Positions 34,845 to 43,698 of a stretch of 64,000 nucleotides of DNA are shown one piece after another (the stretch's first letter is position 1; each line of letters opens with the position of its first letter). The stretch lies in contig NZ_BMIK01000001.1 in assembly GCF_014642075.1 (NCBI RefSeq), forward strand, positions 935,915 through 999,914, written 5' to 3'. Made by a program: the position numbers and the translations under genes. The DNA is from Parapedobacter defluvii. GTDB taxonomy: Bacteria > Bacteroidota > Bacteroidia > Sphingobacteriales > Sphingobacteriaceae. A model generated the notes under the pieces. That model was not told the DNA's origin. It made no database searches and saw nothing but the letters and a program-made list of their open reading frames with translations.

Positions 34845-35830
34845 CCTTTTGCCTTTTCAATTTCTGAAATCCGTTTTACAATCTGGGTGGCGTGTACTCG
34901 TGAGTTTTCAATAAACCACAGGTGTGTGTTCATCCCCCCGCAAACCACACCCGCAAGAAAAAGACCAGGAATATTGGTTTCCATGGTGTCGGGATTGTGC
35001 ATCGGTTGACGCGAGGCGTCTTCGGAAAGTTTAATGCCGATCTTTTCCAAAAAGGCAAAATTGGGTTGGTAACCGGTTAATGCCAGCACGAAATCGTTTT
35101 CTAGCGTTATCAGTCCATCGGGCGTCAGAATATCGACTTCGGTTGGCCGGATTTCGGTCAGTTTACTGTTGAACAATGCCCGCACTTCGTTATTCGTGAT
35201 CCGGTTTTCCATATCCGGGCGCACCCAATATTTTACGCGGGGTCCAATACCTTCGCCCCGCACTACGAGTGTCACGTCGGCACCTTTTCGGTACGTTTCC
35301 AATGCAGCATCCACGGACGAGTTGCTGGCGCCTACCACCACAACTTTTTGCCCGGCATAATAATGGGGATCATTGTAGTAATGACGCACCTTAGGCAGGT
35401 CTTCTCCTTTGATATTCAACAGACACGGAATGTCGTAGAACCCGGTGGCCACCACGACATAGGATGCGGTATAGGTGGATTTGCTGGTGGTAATATGAAA
35501 GGTGTCTTTTTGTTTCGATACGGAAATTACTTCCTCAAACAGATGGGTGTTTAGGTCAAATTTCTGTTGGATCCGGCGGTAATATTCCAGTGCTTCGGCC
35601 CGCTTCGGTTTGGGATTAATAGAGACAAAAGGAATATCGCCGATTTCCAACCGCTCGGATGTAGAGAAGAAAGTCATGTTTTGCGGATAATGATACAGTG
35701 AATTGACCAAACATCCCTTTTCAACGATCAGATAAGATAATCCGGCTTTTTGGGCGGCAATACCGCATGCCAGTCCGATGGGGCCGCCGCCAACGACAAG
35801 CATGTCGTAATGTTCTGATGAGATTTTCAT
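34841..35830 (-). CDS. ypdA: YpdA-family putative bacillithiol disulfide reductase
   Basis: A 329-residue FAD/NAD(P)H-dependent flavoprotein. The FAD site is GGGPIGLACG (14-23), the NADPH site VVVGASNSSVDAALE, and LALTGYQPNFAFLEKIG is near the C-terminus. It lacks the CxxC of thioredoxin reductases, as expected for YpdA. YpdA recycles bacillithiol disulfide in Firmicutes; some Bacteroidota also make bacillithiol, but no bsh gene is in the window. The start is put at ATG 35830; a TTG nine bases upstream is less likely. Its end overlaps the convergent tetR gene by four bases. Confidence 0.9.
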   Translation of the reverse strand: MKISSEHYDMLVVGGGPIGLACGIAAQKAGLSYLIVEKGCLVNSLYHYPQNMTFFSTSERLEIGDIPFVSINPKPKRAEALEYYRRIQQKFDLNTHLFEEVISVSKQKDTFHITTSKSTYTASYVVVATGFYDIPCLLNIKGEDLPKVRHYYNDPHYYAGQKVVVVGASNSSVDAALETYRKGADVTLVVRGEGIGPRVKYWVRPDMENRITNNEVRALFNSKLTEIRPTEVDILTPDGLITLENDFVLALTGYQPNFAFLEKIGIKLSEDASRQPMHNPDTMETNIPGLFLAGVVCGGMNTHLWFIENSRVHATQIVKRISEIEKAKG

Positions 35831-35869
35831 GTGCTGCAAAGATACGCGACAGCGGTACGAATACCAAAC

Positions 35870-38032
35870 TTACGCGACCGCCCGGTGTTTGACCAAACCG
35901 CTGCAGGTTTTGTTCAAATCAATTACAATTCGGTTCAGAAAATTCAGTTGTTCGGTAATCAGGCGAGATTCTTCCGAATCGATGTTGTTGTGGTCCAAAT
36001 CCGGTGGCGTATCCACTTCGATTTCCACAAATTCCGCTTCTCCCTCTTCGGGTTCGAAGAGTCGAATGGTCTGCGCTAGCAGGAACAGTGTTTTGCGGAC
36101 AATCCGTACATGTTCGCCTGTCAGCGAAGCATTGTCTGCATCGTTGACATTGTTGAGCAGCGTGACCGAATAGGAGGAAAGAATGTGGTTAAACACCACA
36201 AATTTGTTTATCTCCTTCGCATCTTTTTGCTTGCTTTTCGGTTCTGTAATCATGCGCTGGAAAGCCGAAGCCATATTCGCAGTGCTGATGTATACTTCCT
36301 TTCGGGCCAGCTTGTAATCCGTTATACTCACCGGTTGGCCCGCGATGATTTTCAGTGCTTGTGCAATGTAACGATAATTGGCAATAAGCAGTTTTCGCAT
36401 GGTAGTTTGCACTTGGGTACTTTCCCAATTCGGTAAAATGATGTAGCTGGAAAGAAACGCCAAGCCCGACCCGATTAACGTGTCAACAATCCGTTCCCTG
36501 AGTATGGTCAATGTATTCATGTCGAGGAAGCTGAACATAATCAGGATATAAGGCGTCATGAACATAACGCTGACTACGTAGTTGATACGGATGAGGCTAT
36601 AGGTGGCCACCATAAATAGAAGCAGCAGGATAAACAGGGATGTTTCGTCTGTAACGAGCATTAAAATCAAGGCTCCACCGATCCCTCCAATGATGGTTCC
36701 GATCAACCGTTGAAAATTCCGCTGTTTGGTCAGGCTGAATCCGGGCTTCAGGATAACCATAATGGTTAGCAGAATCCAGTAGCTGTGGTTACCCACGTTA
36801 ATAGCCAATGAAAGGAGATAGCCGATGCCCATTACGATTGCCATCCGTGCAGCATGCCGGAATAGTGTCGATTTCAGGGTCAGGTTTTCTCGGAGTTGCT
36901 TAAAATCGATGTCCTTGTGCTCGATAAATCGACTGAGATCCGTTTCTTCCTTTCGGAATGAGTTTTTGGACTCCCTGTCAAAGTATCCGTAAATATTATT
37001 AATGCGCTGGATCAGATTTCGGATATTGATCAATATCTTTTTTAACGGCAGTGTATTGATTTGGTAGTCTTTATCTACCTTTTCAATCGCTGCCCGTATC
37101 CGATCGAGGTCGTTTTTGAAATTATATAACGCTTTGGGCCTTCTGTTGGCATTGATCTGATAGGAGAGGTGTTCCAGTTCGTTGCCAAGTCTTCGAATCG
37201 TCAGGTTAAAATGCTGCAACACCCCGGTTTGCCCAAATTGCTCGCGGACCGCCTCATAATCGTAATGCGTGGCCATACTCTGTTCGAACAGATCGATGAT
37301 GTCGGTAAAAATCAAGATCAATAACCGTCCGATTTTTGTGGTATCCCGTATGGTTTTCTTACTTCTGAACAATTGTTCGCGGACGTTATCCTGATGTTCG
37401 CTGACAATAATTTGCTGTTCGATCAACTCCCGGTAATTTTTCTCAATATCCGTTTTGGCATCGTAGAAATTAGCTTTGATCCGGATGTAGTCGGCAACGT
37501 TCTGTATGGATTCCGCCAATTCCTGCTGAGCCTGACGGTAGGGGCGCACTTGGTGAAGGGATAAACTCAGCAGCATATACCATACACAGCCCAGGAGAAT
37601 ATAAGCAATGTGGGCCGCCACATCCAAAAATGTGTTGTCTGCTCCGTCAATATTGAGTATCATGACGAGGATACCCAGGGTTCCAACAGACGAAGCGCGG
37701 GCACCGTAGACTGCAAACATGGAAAATAGGAAACTCATCCCCACAACAACCACTGTTAGCAATGCAGGAATATCATTGACCAGGTTGGTGATGAGTGCAG
37801 AAACCAATACGGCGGCAGTACATAGCAACATGCCGTTCCGGCGGTGGTTCAGGGGGCCGGGGGTATCTGAAAGCCCGACGACCATCGCACCCAATGAGAC
37901 GGTAATGCCAACCTGAAGGTTGCCAAACCAGGAAAAAATGAGTGCAGGAGTCAGCGTACCGAACGTGATGCGCAGGCCATCGGCAAAATATTGGCTGTAA
38001 AAAAAATTCTGGATTTCTTTTGCCCTACTCAT
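35870..38032 (-). CDS. FUSC-family inner-membrane protein (YccS/YhfK-like)
   Basis: A 720-residue protein of the fusaric-acid-resistance/YccS family. Two blocks of about five to six membrane helices each (residues about 20-165 and 385-520) are separated by a long soluble, partly coiled region (about 170-380). The second block carries MVILKPGFSLTKQRNFQRLIGT, the FUSC signature, and a cytosolic C-terminal region follows. Such proteins are thought to export aromatic acids or similar solutes, but no substrate is shown. The start is set at ATG 38032 (MSRAKEIQNFF); a -7 box lies 22 bases upstream. Confidence 0.92.
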   Translation of the reverse strand: MSRAKEIQNFFYSQYFADGLRITFGTLTPALIFSWFGNLQVGITVSLGAMVVGLSDTPGPLNHRRNGMLLCTAAVLVSALITNLVNDIPALLTVVVVGMSFLFSMFAVYGARASSVGTLGILVMILNIDGADNTFLDVAAHIAYILLGCVWYMLLSLSLHQVRPYRQAQQELAESIQNVADYIRIKANFYDAKTDIEKNYRELIEQQIIVSEHQDNVREQLFRSKKTIRDTTKIGRLLILIFTDIIDLFEQSMATHYDYEAVREQFGQTGVLQHFNLTIRRLGNELEHLSYQINANRRPKALYNFKNDLDRIRAAIEKVDKDYQINTLPLKKILINIRNLIQRINNIYGYFDRESKNSFRKEETDLSRFIEHKDIDFKQLRENLTLKSTLFRHAARMAIVMGIGYLLSLAINVGNHSYWILLTIMVILKPGFSLTKQRNFQRLIGTIIGGIGGALILMLVTDETSLFILLLLFMVATYSLIRINYVVSVMFMTPYILIMFSFLDMNTLTILRERIVDTLIGSGLAFLSSYIILPNWESTQVQTTMRKLLIANYRYIAQALKIIAGQPVSITDYKLARKEVYISTANMASAFQRMITEPKSKQKDAKEINKFVVFNHILSSYSVTLLNNVNDADNASLTGEHVRIVRKTLFLLAQTIRLFEPEEGEAEFVEIEVDTPPDLDHNNIDSEESRLITEQLNFLNRIVIDLNKTCSGLVKHRAVA

Positions 38033-38053
38033 GCATAGACGGATGGGTGCGTA

Positions 38054-38061
38054 CAAAGATA
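38054..38061 (-). promoter_or_regulatory. -7 element (TATCTTTG) of the FUSC gene
   Basis: On the minus strand TATCTTTG, 21 bases before the ATG at 38032. A TTG at 38086-38088 is 24 bases away, one beyond the usual spacing. Confidence 0.45.
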
Positions 38062-38120
38062 CACAAAACCTCAACTAAAAATACTCAATAGTGGGTATTT
38101 CAGATGGTCTTTCAGGTGTT

Positions 38121-38128
38121 TAGCTTTG
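38121..38128 (+). promoter_or_regulatory. -7 element (TAGCTTTG) of the 38155 gene cluster
   Basis: TAGCTTTG lies 26 bases before the ATG at 38155. No TTG at the expected distance. Confidence 0.45.
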
Positions 38129-38154
38129 CTCACACTTATTAATCAATCATCAAT

Positions 38155-38838
38155 ATGAAAATCAGAAATCTACTAATCATGATCGCGCTGATAGCGGGGA
38201 ATGTGCTGGTCGCCGCTTTATCGGGTTACGCGCAGAAAGCGAAAGACCGTACCCTGACCATCAGCACGGAAGCAGGATCCAGCATGTACGTCGATGGTAA
38301 CCAAGTGACCTCGCCTGCTAAAATTAAAATTCCGAAATATGCGACCGTCAACGTGCGCGTTGAAAAAGTGGGGTTTGTAACCGAAATTCGCAATTATGAA
38401 AACAATGGGGTAAATATCATTCCCAAAACCGATTTTATTCAGCTGATCAAAGACGAAGCATATGAAAATTCATTTGTAACCAATTTGGCTAACCAAGATA
38501 TTGATATCAGGCCGTCCAGAAGTGTCGACGAAGCCTGGATTCTATTAAATCGTATTGTGACAGGGTCATTTGATGTGATTGCGATTATGGATAAATCTAC
38601 AGGCTATATGGCTACAGCATGGTCTGCCAAATCCTTTAATTCGGGCGTTGTACGTACCCGTTTGATCGTGAAAACCAGTAATACGTCACCCCTCGAATAC
38701 AAAGCTAAATTAGTTTCTGAAATCGCGCCGCCGGGTACCAGCGTCAATGCCGATGAGTCCTTTCGCCGGTGGGACCGGATACTGCGTACGTACGAGAACG
38801 TGATTCCTGATCTGCAGAGCCGTTTAGGCATCAACTAA
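38155..38838 (+). CDS. Hypothetical exported protein with a PEGA-like domain
   Basis: A 227-residue protein with a signal peptide (LLIMIALIAGNVLVAALSGY then AQKAK). Residues about 35-80 read like a PEGA-type surface domain (ISTEAGSSMYVDGNQVTSPA, VNVRVEKVGFVTEIRNY). The remaining 140 residues form a domain I do not recognise (RSVDEAWILLNRIVTGSFDV, then WDRILRTYENVIPDLQSRLG). It is the first gene of an apparent operon with the barrel protein at 38869 and the 59-residue protein at 39600, closed by a terminator at 39780-39814. Confidence 0.8.
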   Translation: MKIRNLLIMIALIAGNVLVAALSGYAQKAKDRTLTISTEAGSSMYVDGNQVTSPAKIKIPKYATVNVRVEKVGFVTEIRNYENNGVNIIPKTDFIQLIKDEAYENSFVTNLANQDIDIRPSRSVDEAWILLNRIVTGSFDVIAIMDKSTGYMATAWSAKSFNSGVVRTRLIVKTSNTSPLEYKAKLVSEIAPPGTSVNADESFRRWDRILRTYENVIPDLQSRLGIN

Positions 38839-38868
38839 TTCTCAGTGTTTACCAACTATTTATCAACA

Positions 38869-39576
38869 ATGAACATCACCAAATTTTCAATCACGCTATG
38901 CGCTGTTGTTGGAACTCTTTTTTTTGCACAGGCCCAACAAGCGTCAGTGGTGGGACAAGGTTATTATAATGAGCCCGATTTTGGGAAATTTTATTTGCGT
39001 TTGGGAGCAAATTTCCTGAATGACGATTTTGTTAAACAGTTAAACGATGGCGATCTTAACGGGGCTTACTCTGTGGCAACGGGGTTGAACTTCGAGATAG
39101 GCAAGTATTTCTTCTTTCATTCAGAGCCGATAGCCGATCTTTTTAAAGTAGGGCTTGATGCGTCCTTTCTTTCTCTTGGCTACAACCCGCTGAAATGGAA
39201 TGATCCGGATGACCCGGAATATACTGAAAAGACCGATTTCACAACCGTGGGGGTCAAGCTCGGCCCGGTCATTTCTTTCAATCCGTTGGAGAATTTTTAT
39301 GCCGATGCATTTGTAAAATTAGCGCCAACGATTCTGACATCGATGAGTGAAATGGAAGATCTGGAACAGGTGCTATTTGGTTTGAAAAGTGATGTCGGGA
39401 TTAACTTGCGGTACAAGAAAGTCACGCTGACAGCAGGTTATGAATCAGGTGCATTCAATTATACTTCTTACGACAGCGATTACGATGAAGACACCGGTGA
39501 GTATATTGAGCATACGACGAAAGAGAAATTCCCGATGGGTATGTTTCAAATCAAGTTGGGACTTCAGTTCTATTAG
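38869..39576 (+). CDS. Outer-membrane beta-barrel protein (hypothetical)
   Basis: A 235-residue protein with a signal peptide (SITLCAVVGTLFFAQAQ). The barrel region has aromatic-rich alternating strands (GKFYLRLGANFLNDDF, NLRYKKVTLTAGYESGAFNY) and ends in GMFQIKLGLQFY with a terminal Tyr, as outer-membrane proteins do. An acidic loop (SDYDEDTGEY) near the end could bind cations. The start is set at ATG 38869; an in-frame GTG at 38845 is unlikely because it would lengthen the signal peptide. No substrate or partner is known. Confidence 0.83.
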   Translation: MNITKFSITLCAVVGTLFFAQAQQASVVGQGYYNEPDFGKFYLRLGANFLNDDFVKQLNDGDLNGAYSVATGLNFEIGKYFFFHSEPIADLFKVGLDASFLSLGYNPLKWNDPDDPEYTEKTDFTTVGVKLGPVISFNPLENFYADAFVKLAPTILTSMSEMEDLEQVLFGLKSDVGINLRYKKVTLTAGYESGAFNYTSYDSDYDEDTGEYIEHTTKEKFPMGMFQIKLGLQFY

Positions 39577-39599
39577 TCATCGCAATTACCCTGAAACTT

Positions 39600-39779
39600 A
39601 TGAAACATCAATTGGAGGAATTGGCAAGTATGTTTGCCCACTTGGGAGAAGCAGATATGTCCTTGCAGGACTTGTGCAACGTGGTGACCAACGAGCAGCC
39701 GCATGCTGTTGTTGAGGATGTCAACGATTTGACTCCTTATAATAGCATGGTATCATTATCGCTACCTGAACCGATTTAA
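39600..39779 (+). CDS. Orphan 59-residue protein
   Basis: ATG 39600 to TAA 39779. The protein begins MKHQLEELASMFAHLGEADM, continues SLQDLCNVVTNEQP and ends NSMVSLSLPEPI: an acidic, helical N-terminal part and a flexible tail, with one Cys. It lies 23 bases after the barrel gene and one base before a terminator hairpin, exactly where the last gene of an operon should be. No family is recognised. Confidence 0.6.
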   Translation: MKHQLEELASMFAHLGEADMSLQDLCNVVTNEQPHAVVEDVNDLTPYNSMVSLSLPEPI

Positions 39780-39814
39780 AAGGTTGGCACCTCCGATGGG
39801 TGCCAGCTTTTTAT
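39780..39814 (+). terminator. Intrinsic terminator of the 38155-39779 operon
   Basis: Stem GTTGGCACC with GGTGCCAGC around a short TCCGATG loop, followed by TTTTTATTTATTTTTC. It starts directly after the stop of the 59-residue gene. Confidence 0.85.
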
Positions 39815-39922
39815 TTATTTTTCTTTTGTTTACTTTCGAAATCGTTAGACGCATACAAGCCTTCAGAGGAATACACTGAAGTTTTCAACAAAGTCGTGAT
39901 TTTCGATGGATAATTGATCGTG

Positions 39923-40738
39923 ATGAACACAACACAAACAGGAACAGCCTTATGGTGGATAGGTTGTTTGGTGTGCATAGCTATGCAGGTGAAAGCACAG
40001 CAGCCCGATTCGCAACTACAACAGCAAGCGCGTCTCGCTGACTATGACATGAATGTCGCAAAGATTAATTTATTGGCATTGCCTTTCCGGGACATCTCGC
40101 TCCAATATGAGCGGGCTGTATCGCGGAAAATATCCCTCGCCGTTGGATTTCGGATGATTCCAAAAGGCAGATTCCCCATGTTGGACGCTTTTGAATCGTA
40201 TATCGATGACGAAGCAACCTTTGAAGAACTGCAAAATATCCGCCTCAGCAATCAAGCTTTTACGGTCGAATCAAGGTTTTATTTCGGCAGGCACGACGGA
40301 CCTCGCGGTTTTTACATTGCCCCGTACGGACGTTACAGTACGTACGGACTTGATTTCAATGAATTTGAGTATACGATTGAAGGAGAGGATGAAGCAGGTA
40401 ATTATTATACAGAAACGCATACAATTGCGTTAAACGGGCGTATCAACGGTTTTACCGGTGGTGTCCTATTTGGTTCGCAATGGCGTATCGGACGTTGGGT
40501 TTACCTGGATTGGTGGATATTGGGACCCGCATATGGGGCGGCTTCAGGCAAGCTCAGTGGTAGCAGCTCGATGCCATTGGATCCGGAAGCTCAATCGGCT
40601 TTAGCCGATGAACTGGAGAATCTGGAAATTCCGATGGTCGACACGGAGGCCCACGTTGACAGTAAGGGAGCCAGGCTAGACATGAGGGGGCCTTGGGCAG
40701 GAATCAGAACCGGGTTGGCCATCGGAGTACGCTTTTAA
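39923..40738 (+). CDS. Hypothetical outer-membrane protein
   Basis: A 271-residue protein. The signal peptide (ALWWIGCLVCIAMQVKAQ) is followed by a beta-rich region (VAKINLLALPFRDISLQYER, FTVESRFYFG, GFYIAPYGRYSTYG, GVLFGSQWRIGRWVYLDWW) and ends GIRTGLAIGVRF with a terminal Phe. It resembles DUF3575-type barrels, a tentative match. The start is at ATG 39923; a TTG nine bases earlier is less likely. It stands alone, after a terminator and before the PEP carboxylase gene. Confidence 0.8.
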   Translation: MNTTQTGTALWWIGCLVCIAMQVKAQQPDSQLQQQARLADYDMNVAKINLLALPFRDISLQYERAVSRKISLAVGFRMIPKGRFPMLDAFESYIDDEATFEELQNIRLSNQAFTVESRFYFGRHDGPRGFYIAPYGRYSTYGLDFNEFEYTIEGEDEAGNYYTETHTIALNGRINGFTGGVLFGSQWRIGRWVYLDWWILGPAYGAASGKLSGSSSMPLDPEAQSALADELENLEIPMVDTEAHVDSKGARLDMRGPWAGIRTGLAIGVRF

Positions 40739-40820
40739 ACTGAGTTATTTTATTTTTAATTTTTTGCACGGATTGTTATTATTGTTGTAAGAAAAATACT
40801 CGTTTTTAAACGAATATTTA

Positions 40821-40828
40821 TATATTTG
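40821..40828 (+). promoter_or_regulatory. -7 element (TATATTTG) upstream of ppc
   Basis: TATATTTG, 94 bases before the ATG at 40923, in an AT-rich spacer. No good TTG at 17-23 bases upstream, so the call is weak. Confidence 0.35.
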
Positions 40829-40922
40829 GCGGTTTGTTTATTCAAAATATAAATCCCGTGGATGGCGATGGGAGCTTTTTAATCAACAAACCCGATCTTT
40901 ACATTCTTAATTTTTCCGTTGC

Positions 40923-43499
40923 ATGAATTTAAGTAAAAAACAAGCAGTCTTTGAAAATGAAGTGCTTACACGCTTCGAGTTGTTCAATAGCCTATTCATG
41001 ACCTTGCCTTTTTACCAGGTAAAGCACACGGGTACGCTGCTGCCTTTTTTCACTTCGCATTGTGAACGTGGTGTAGCTGCAAAACTTGATCCCGAAGCGA
41101 TTATAGAGAGTTTTTTTGGACAGTATGAGCAATACGTCCGCGAAGCAGATCGTATCGATCTGCTTTTCCGCATTATTCAGTATATCGAGCGGCAGGTGGT
41201 GTTGTTTGATGCGGTTGAAGATGCTGCCTTCAAAAAAACCGGCCGATCGGATGAAGCGGGACTATTGGATTCCGTTTTCACACAAACGGAAAACAATAAG
41301 GAGCTACGCCATAAATTGGTCAGCAAACTGCGTGATTTCTCGTTGCGGCTGGTATTGACGGCCCACCCCACACAGTTTTATCCCGGCCCCGTGCTGGCAA
41401 TCATTACGGATTTGACGGAAGCGCTGAAAAAGAATGACATCAATAACATCCATTTATTGTTGCAGCAGTTGGGGAAAACACCGTTTATGATGAAAAGCAA
41501 GCCGACGCCTGTGGATGAGGCCATCAGTTTGGCGTGGTTTCTTGAAAAAGTATTTTATCCTGTGGCATCGGCAATTCAGTCTAAAATCGATGATGAGTTT
41601 GACTTGCCGGCCGACGAAAACAGACAATTGGTCGAACTGGGCTTTTGGCCGGGGGGAGACCGCGATGGGAATCCGAATGTGACGGTTGAGAGTACGAAAC
41701 GCGTTGCCTTATTACTGCGCACCATTTTGTTCCGTTGTTATTACCGTGATTTCAGGATACTCAAAAGGCGCATCACCTTCAAAGGGGTTGAAAAATATAT
41801 GGATATCCTGCAGGACAGGTTTTATGAGAACAGCTTTAATCCCTCCGAAACCCCTGAAAATGAAAAGGCAGTGATTACGCACAACCTGAAAGAGATTAAA
41901 CGCGTCCTAAGGGATTATCACGACGGTTTGTTTGTCGAATTGGTGGATGACCTGCTCCGCAAGGTAAAAACGTTCGGTTGTTTTTTTGCGACACTGGATA
42001 TCCGCCAGGACAGTAGTGTCATCCGGCAAACCCATGCATACATACGCGAAAAATATGCAGACAAAACGGGTATTGTCGGCGACTTCGAACAATTGGATGA
42101 GACCGCCAAGCAGCGGGCCTTTACATTTAAGTCCTGTGATTTGCCATATGAGGAAGACGCGCACCCCTTGGTTGCCGATACCCTGAGCGTCATTCGGTTA
42201 ATCAAGGATATCCAGCGGTCGGGAGGCGAGCGCGCCGCCCAGCGGTTTATCATCAGCAATTGCCAGCAAGCTTCCGACATTCTCGAACTGATGGAGTTAT
42301 TTTTGTGGAGTGGTTGGCAAACCGAGTCACTGTGCATTGACTTCGTACCACTGTTTGAAACGGTTGATGACCTAACTCGGGCGGCAAACGTGATGGAAGC
42401 ACTGTATACGCATCCCCACTATAAAGCCCACCTTGCGCAACGGGGCAATAAGCAGACAATCATGCTCGGGTTTTCAGATAGCACAAAAGACGGTGGATAC
42501 CTGATGGCCAATTGGTCCATTTATAAGGCTAAAGTAGAACTTACGGCCATGGCCAGGCAATACGATGTCGACTTGGTGTTTTTTGACGGAAGGGGAGGCC
42601 CCCCTGCGCGCGGCGGTGGAAAAACACAGCGCTTTTATGCGTCCATGGGTAAGGAAATTGCAAACGATCACATTCAGTTGACCATTCAGGGGCAAACCAT
42701 CAGCAGCCAGTATGGTTCATGGGACACTGCGTATTACAACATTGAGCAGCTCCTTCATGCCGGGCTTACTTCCCATATCGGGCAAAAAGATGGAGATACC
42801 TTATCAGCAGAAAAGAAGAAATTAATAGATGATATGGCGCACATTAGTCACGAGCAATTTCTGTCGTTACGGCACAATCCGTTATTCCTTAAATACCTCG
42901 AAAAATTCAGCCCACTGAAATTTCTGTCACAAATCAACATCAGTAGCCGGCCTGTAAAACGGAATTCGGACAAGGAATTGCGTCTGGAAGACCTAAGGGC
43001 GATCAGCTTTGTTACCGCATGGAGCCAATTAAAACAAAATATACCCGGTTTTTTTGGGGTAGGATCGGCACTTCAGTGGGCAGAAAAGCAAGGGAAGTGG
43101 GAGCAGGTGAAAGAGCTCTATGAGACCTCGGGTATGTTTAAAACCATTGTCGACAACTGTATGATGTCCATGTCCAAATCAAATTTTGACCTGACTTCTT
43201 ATATTCAGGCAGACGAAACGTTTGGTGACTTCTGGGTAAAGATGCGTGATGAGTACGAACGTACCAAGTCCTATGTGCTGAAATTGAGTGGCAGCAAAGT
43301 CCTGATGGAAAATTATCCCGTGGAGCGAGAATCCATTGCAATACGGGAGAAAATAGTACTCCCCCTGTTGATTATCCAGCATTACGCCATCCGGCAACTG
43401 CAAACGAATAAATTAAGTGAAAAAGACCAAGAGGTGTTCTCGAAACTGGTTACGCGTACCGTTTATGGCGTGGTAAATGCCGGCAGGAATCTCGCCTGA
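40923..43499 (+). CDS. ppc: Phosphoenolpyruvate carboxylase
   Basis: The 858-residue enzyme that adds bicarbonate to PEP to give oxaloacetate, refilling the TCA cycle. The catalytic His lies in LTAHPTQ at about residue 148. The glycine-rich loop FDGRGGPPARGGG is at about 553-565. GFWPGGDRDGNPNVT and LGFSDSTKDGGYLMANW are also present. C-terminal allosteric-site motifs are partly recognisable (YPVERESIAIREKIVLPLL), but the last residues are GRNLA rather than the usual RNTG. Length is normal for the bacterial form. Single gene. Confidence 0.97.
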   Translation: MNLSKKQAVFENEVLTRFELFNSLFMTLPFYQVKHTGTLLPFFTSHCERGVAAKLDPEAIIESFFGQYEQYVREADRIDLLFRIIQYIERQVVLFDAVEDAAFKKTGRSDEAGLLDSVFTQTENNKELRHKLVSKLRDFSLRLVLTAHPTQFYPGPVLAIITDLTEALKKNDINNIHLLLQQLGKTPFMMKSKPTPVDEAISLAWFLEKVFYPVASAIQSKIDDEFDLPADENRQLVELGFWPGGDRDGNPNVTVESTKRVALLLRTILFRCYYRDFRILKRRITFKGVEKYMDILQDRFYENSFNPSETPENEKAVITHNLKEIKRVLRDYHDGLFVELVDDLLRKVKTFGCFFATLDIRQDSSVIRQTHAYIREKYADKTGIVGDFEQLDETAKQRAFTFKSCDLPYEEDAHPLVADTLSVIRLIKDIQRSGGERAAQRFIISNCQQASDILELMELFLWSGWQTESLCIDFVPLFETVDDLTRAANVMEALYTHPHYKAHLAQRGNKQTIMLGFSDSTKDGGYLMANWSIYKAKVELTAMARQYDVDLVFFDGRGGPPARGGGKTQRFYASMGKEIANDHIQLTIQGQTISSQYGSWDTAYYNIEQLLHAGLTSHIGQKDGDTLSAEKKKLIDDMAHISHEQFLSLRHNPLFLKYLEKFSPLKFLSQINISSRPVKRNSDKELRLEDLRAISFVTAWSQLKQNIPGFFGVGSALQWAEKQGKWEQVKELYETSGMFKTIVDNCMMSMSKSNFDLTSYIQADETFGDFWVKMRDEYERTKSYVLKLSGSKVLMENYPVERESIAIREKIVLPLLIIQHYAIRQLQTNKLSEKDQEVFSKLVTRTVYGVVNAGRNLA

Positions 43500-43524
43500 T
43501 AGTAGGCGGTTCTGACAAAAACTG

Positions 43525-43555
43525 TTGATGGGCATTACATTTTTAGCTAAGTTTG
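43525..43555 (+). promoter_or_regulatory. Promoter of the DUF4142 gene
   Basis: TTG (43525-43527), 20 bases, TAAGTTTG (43548-43555). The expected start near 43562 gives a leader of about 137 bases that contains the paired dyads at 43587-43634. Confidence 0.7.
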
Positions 43556-43586
43556 TTGCATTAATTAAGATTTTATGAACCCGACG

Positions 43587-43634
43587 TGATTAAAATAATC
43601 ATTACGCACAATAGGGCAATGATTATTTTAATCA
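43587..43634. promoter_or_regulatory. Two TGATTA-N3-TAATCA dyads, also a 17-base-pair hairpin
   Basis: Sites TGATTAAAATAATCA (43587-43601) and TGATTATTTTAATCA (43620-43634) are each perfect 6+6 dyads with a 3-base centre. The centres are 33 bases apart, about three helical turns. Read together, 43587-43603 and 43618-43634 form a perfect 17-base inverted repeat with a 14-base loop. They lie downstream of the DUF4142 promoter and upstream of its ATG. They could be a double operator or a leader hairpin. There is no T-run after it, so it is not a standard terminator for ppc. Confidence 0.6.
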
Positions 43635-43698
43635 TCAAAGGTTCCATCCCGTTGACACGGGACAAGTACTGACAACTGGAAAAACAAAAAATAAACAG

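Noticed and set aside
43587-43634. The inverted repeat as a plain terminator of ppc
   Set aside because: It is AT-rich, has no T-run after it and lies downstream of a complete promoter, so a regulatory reading is preferred.
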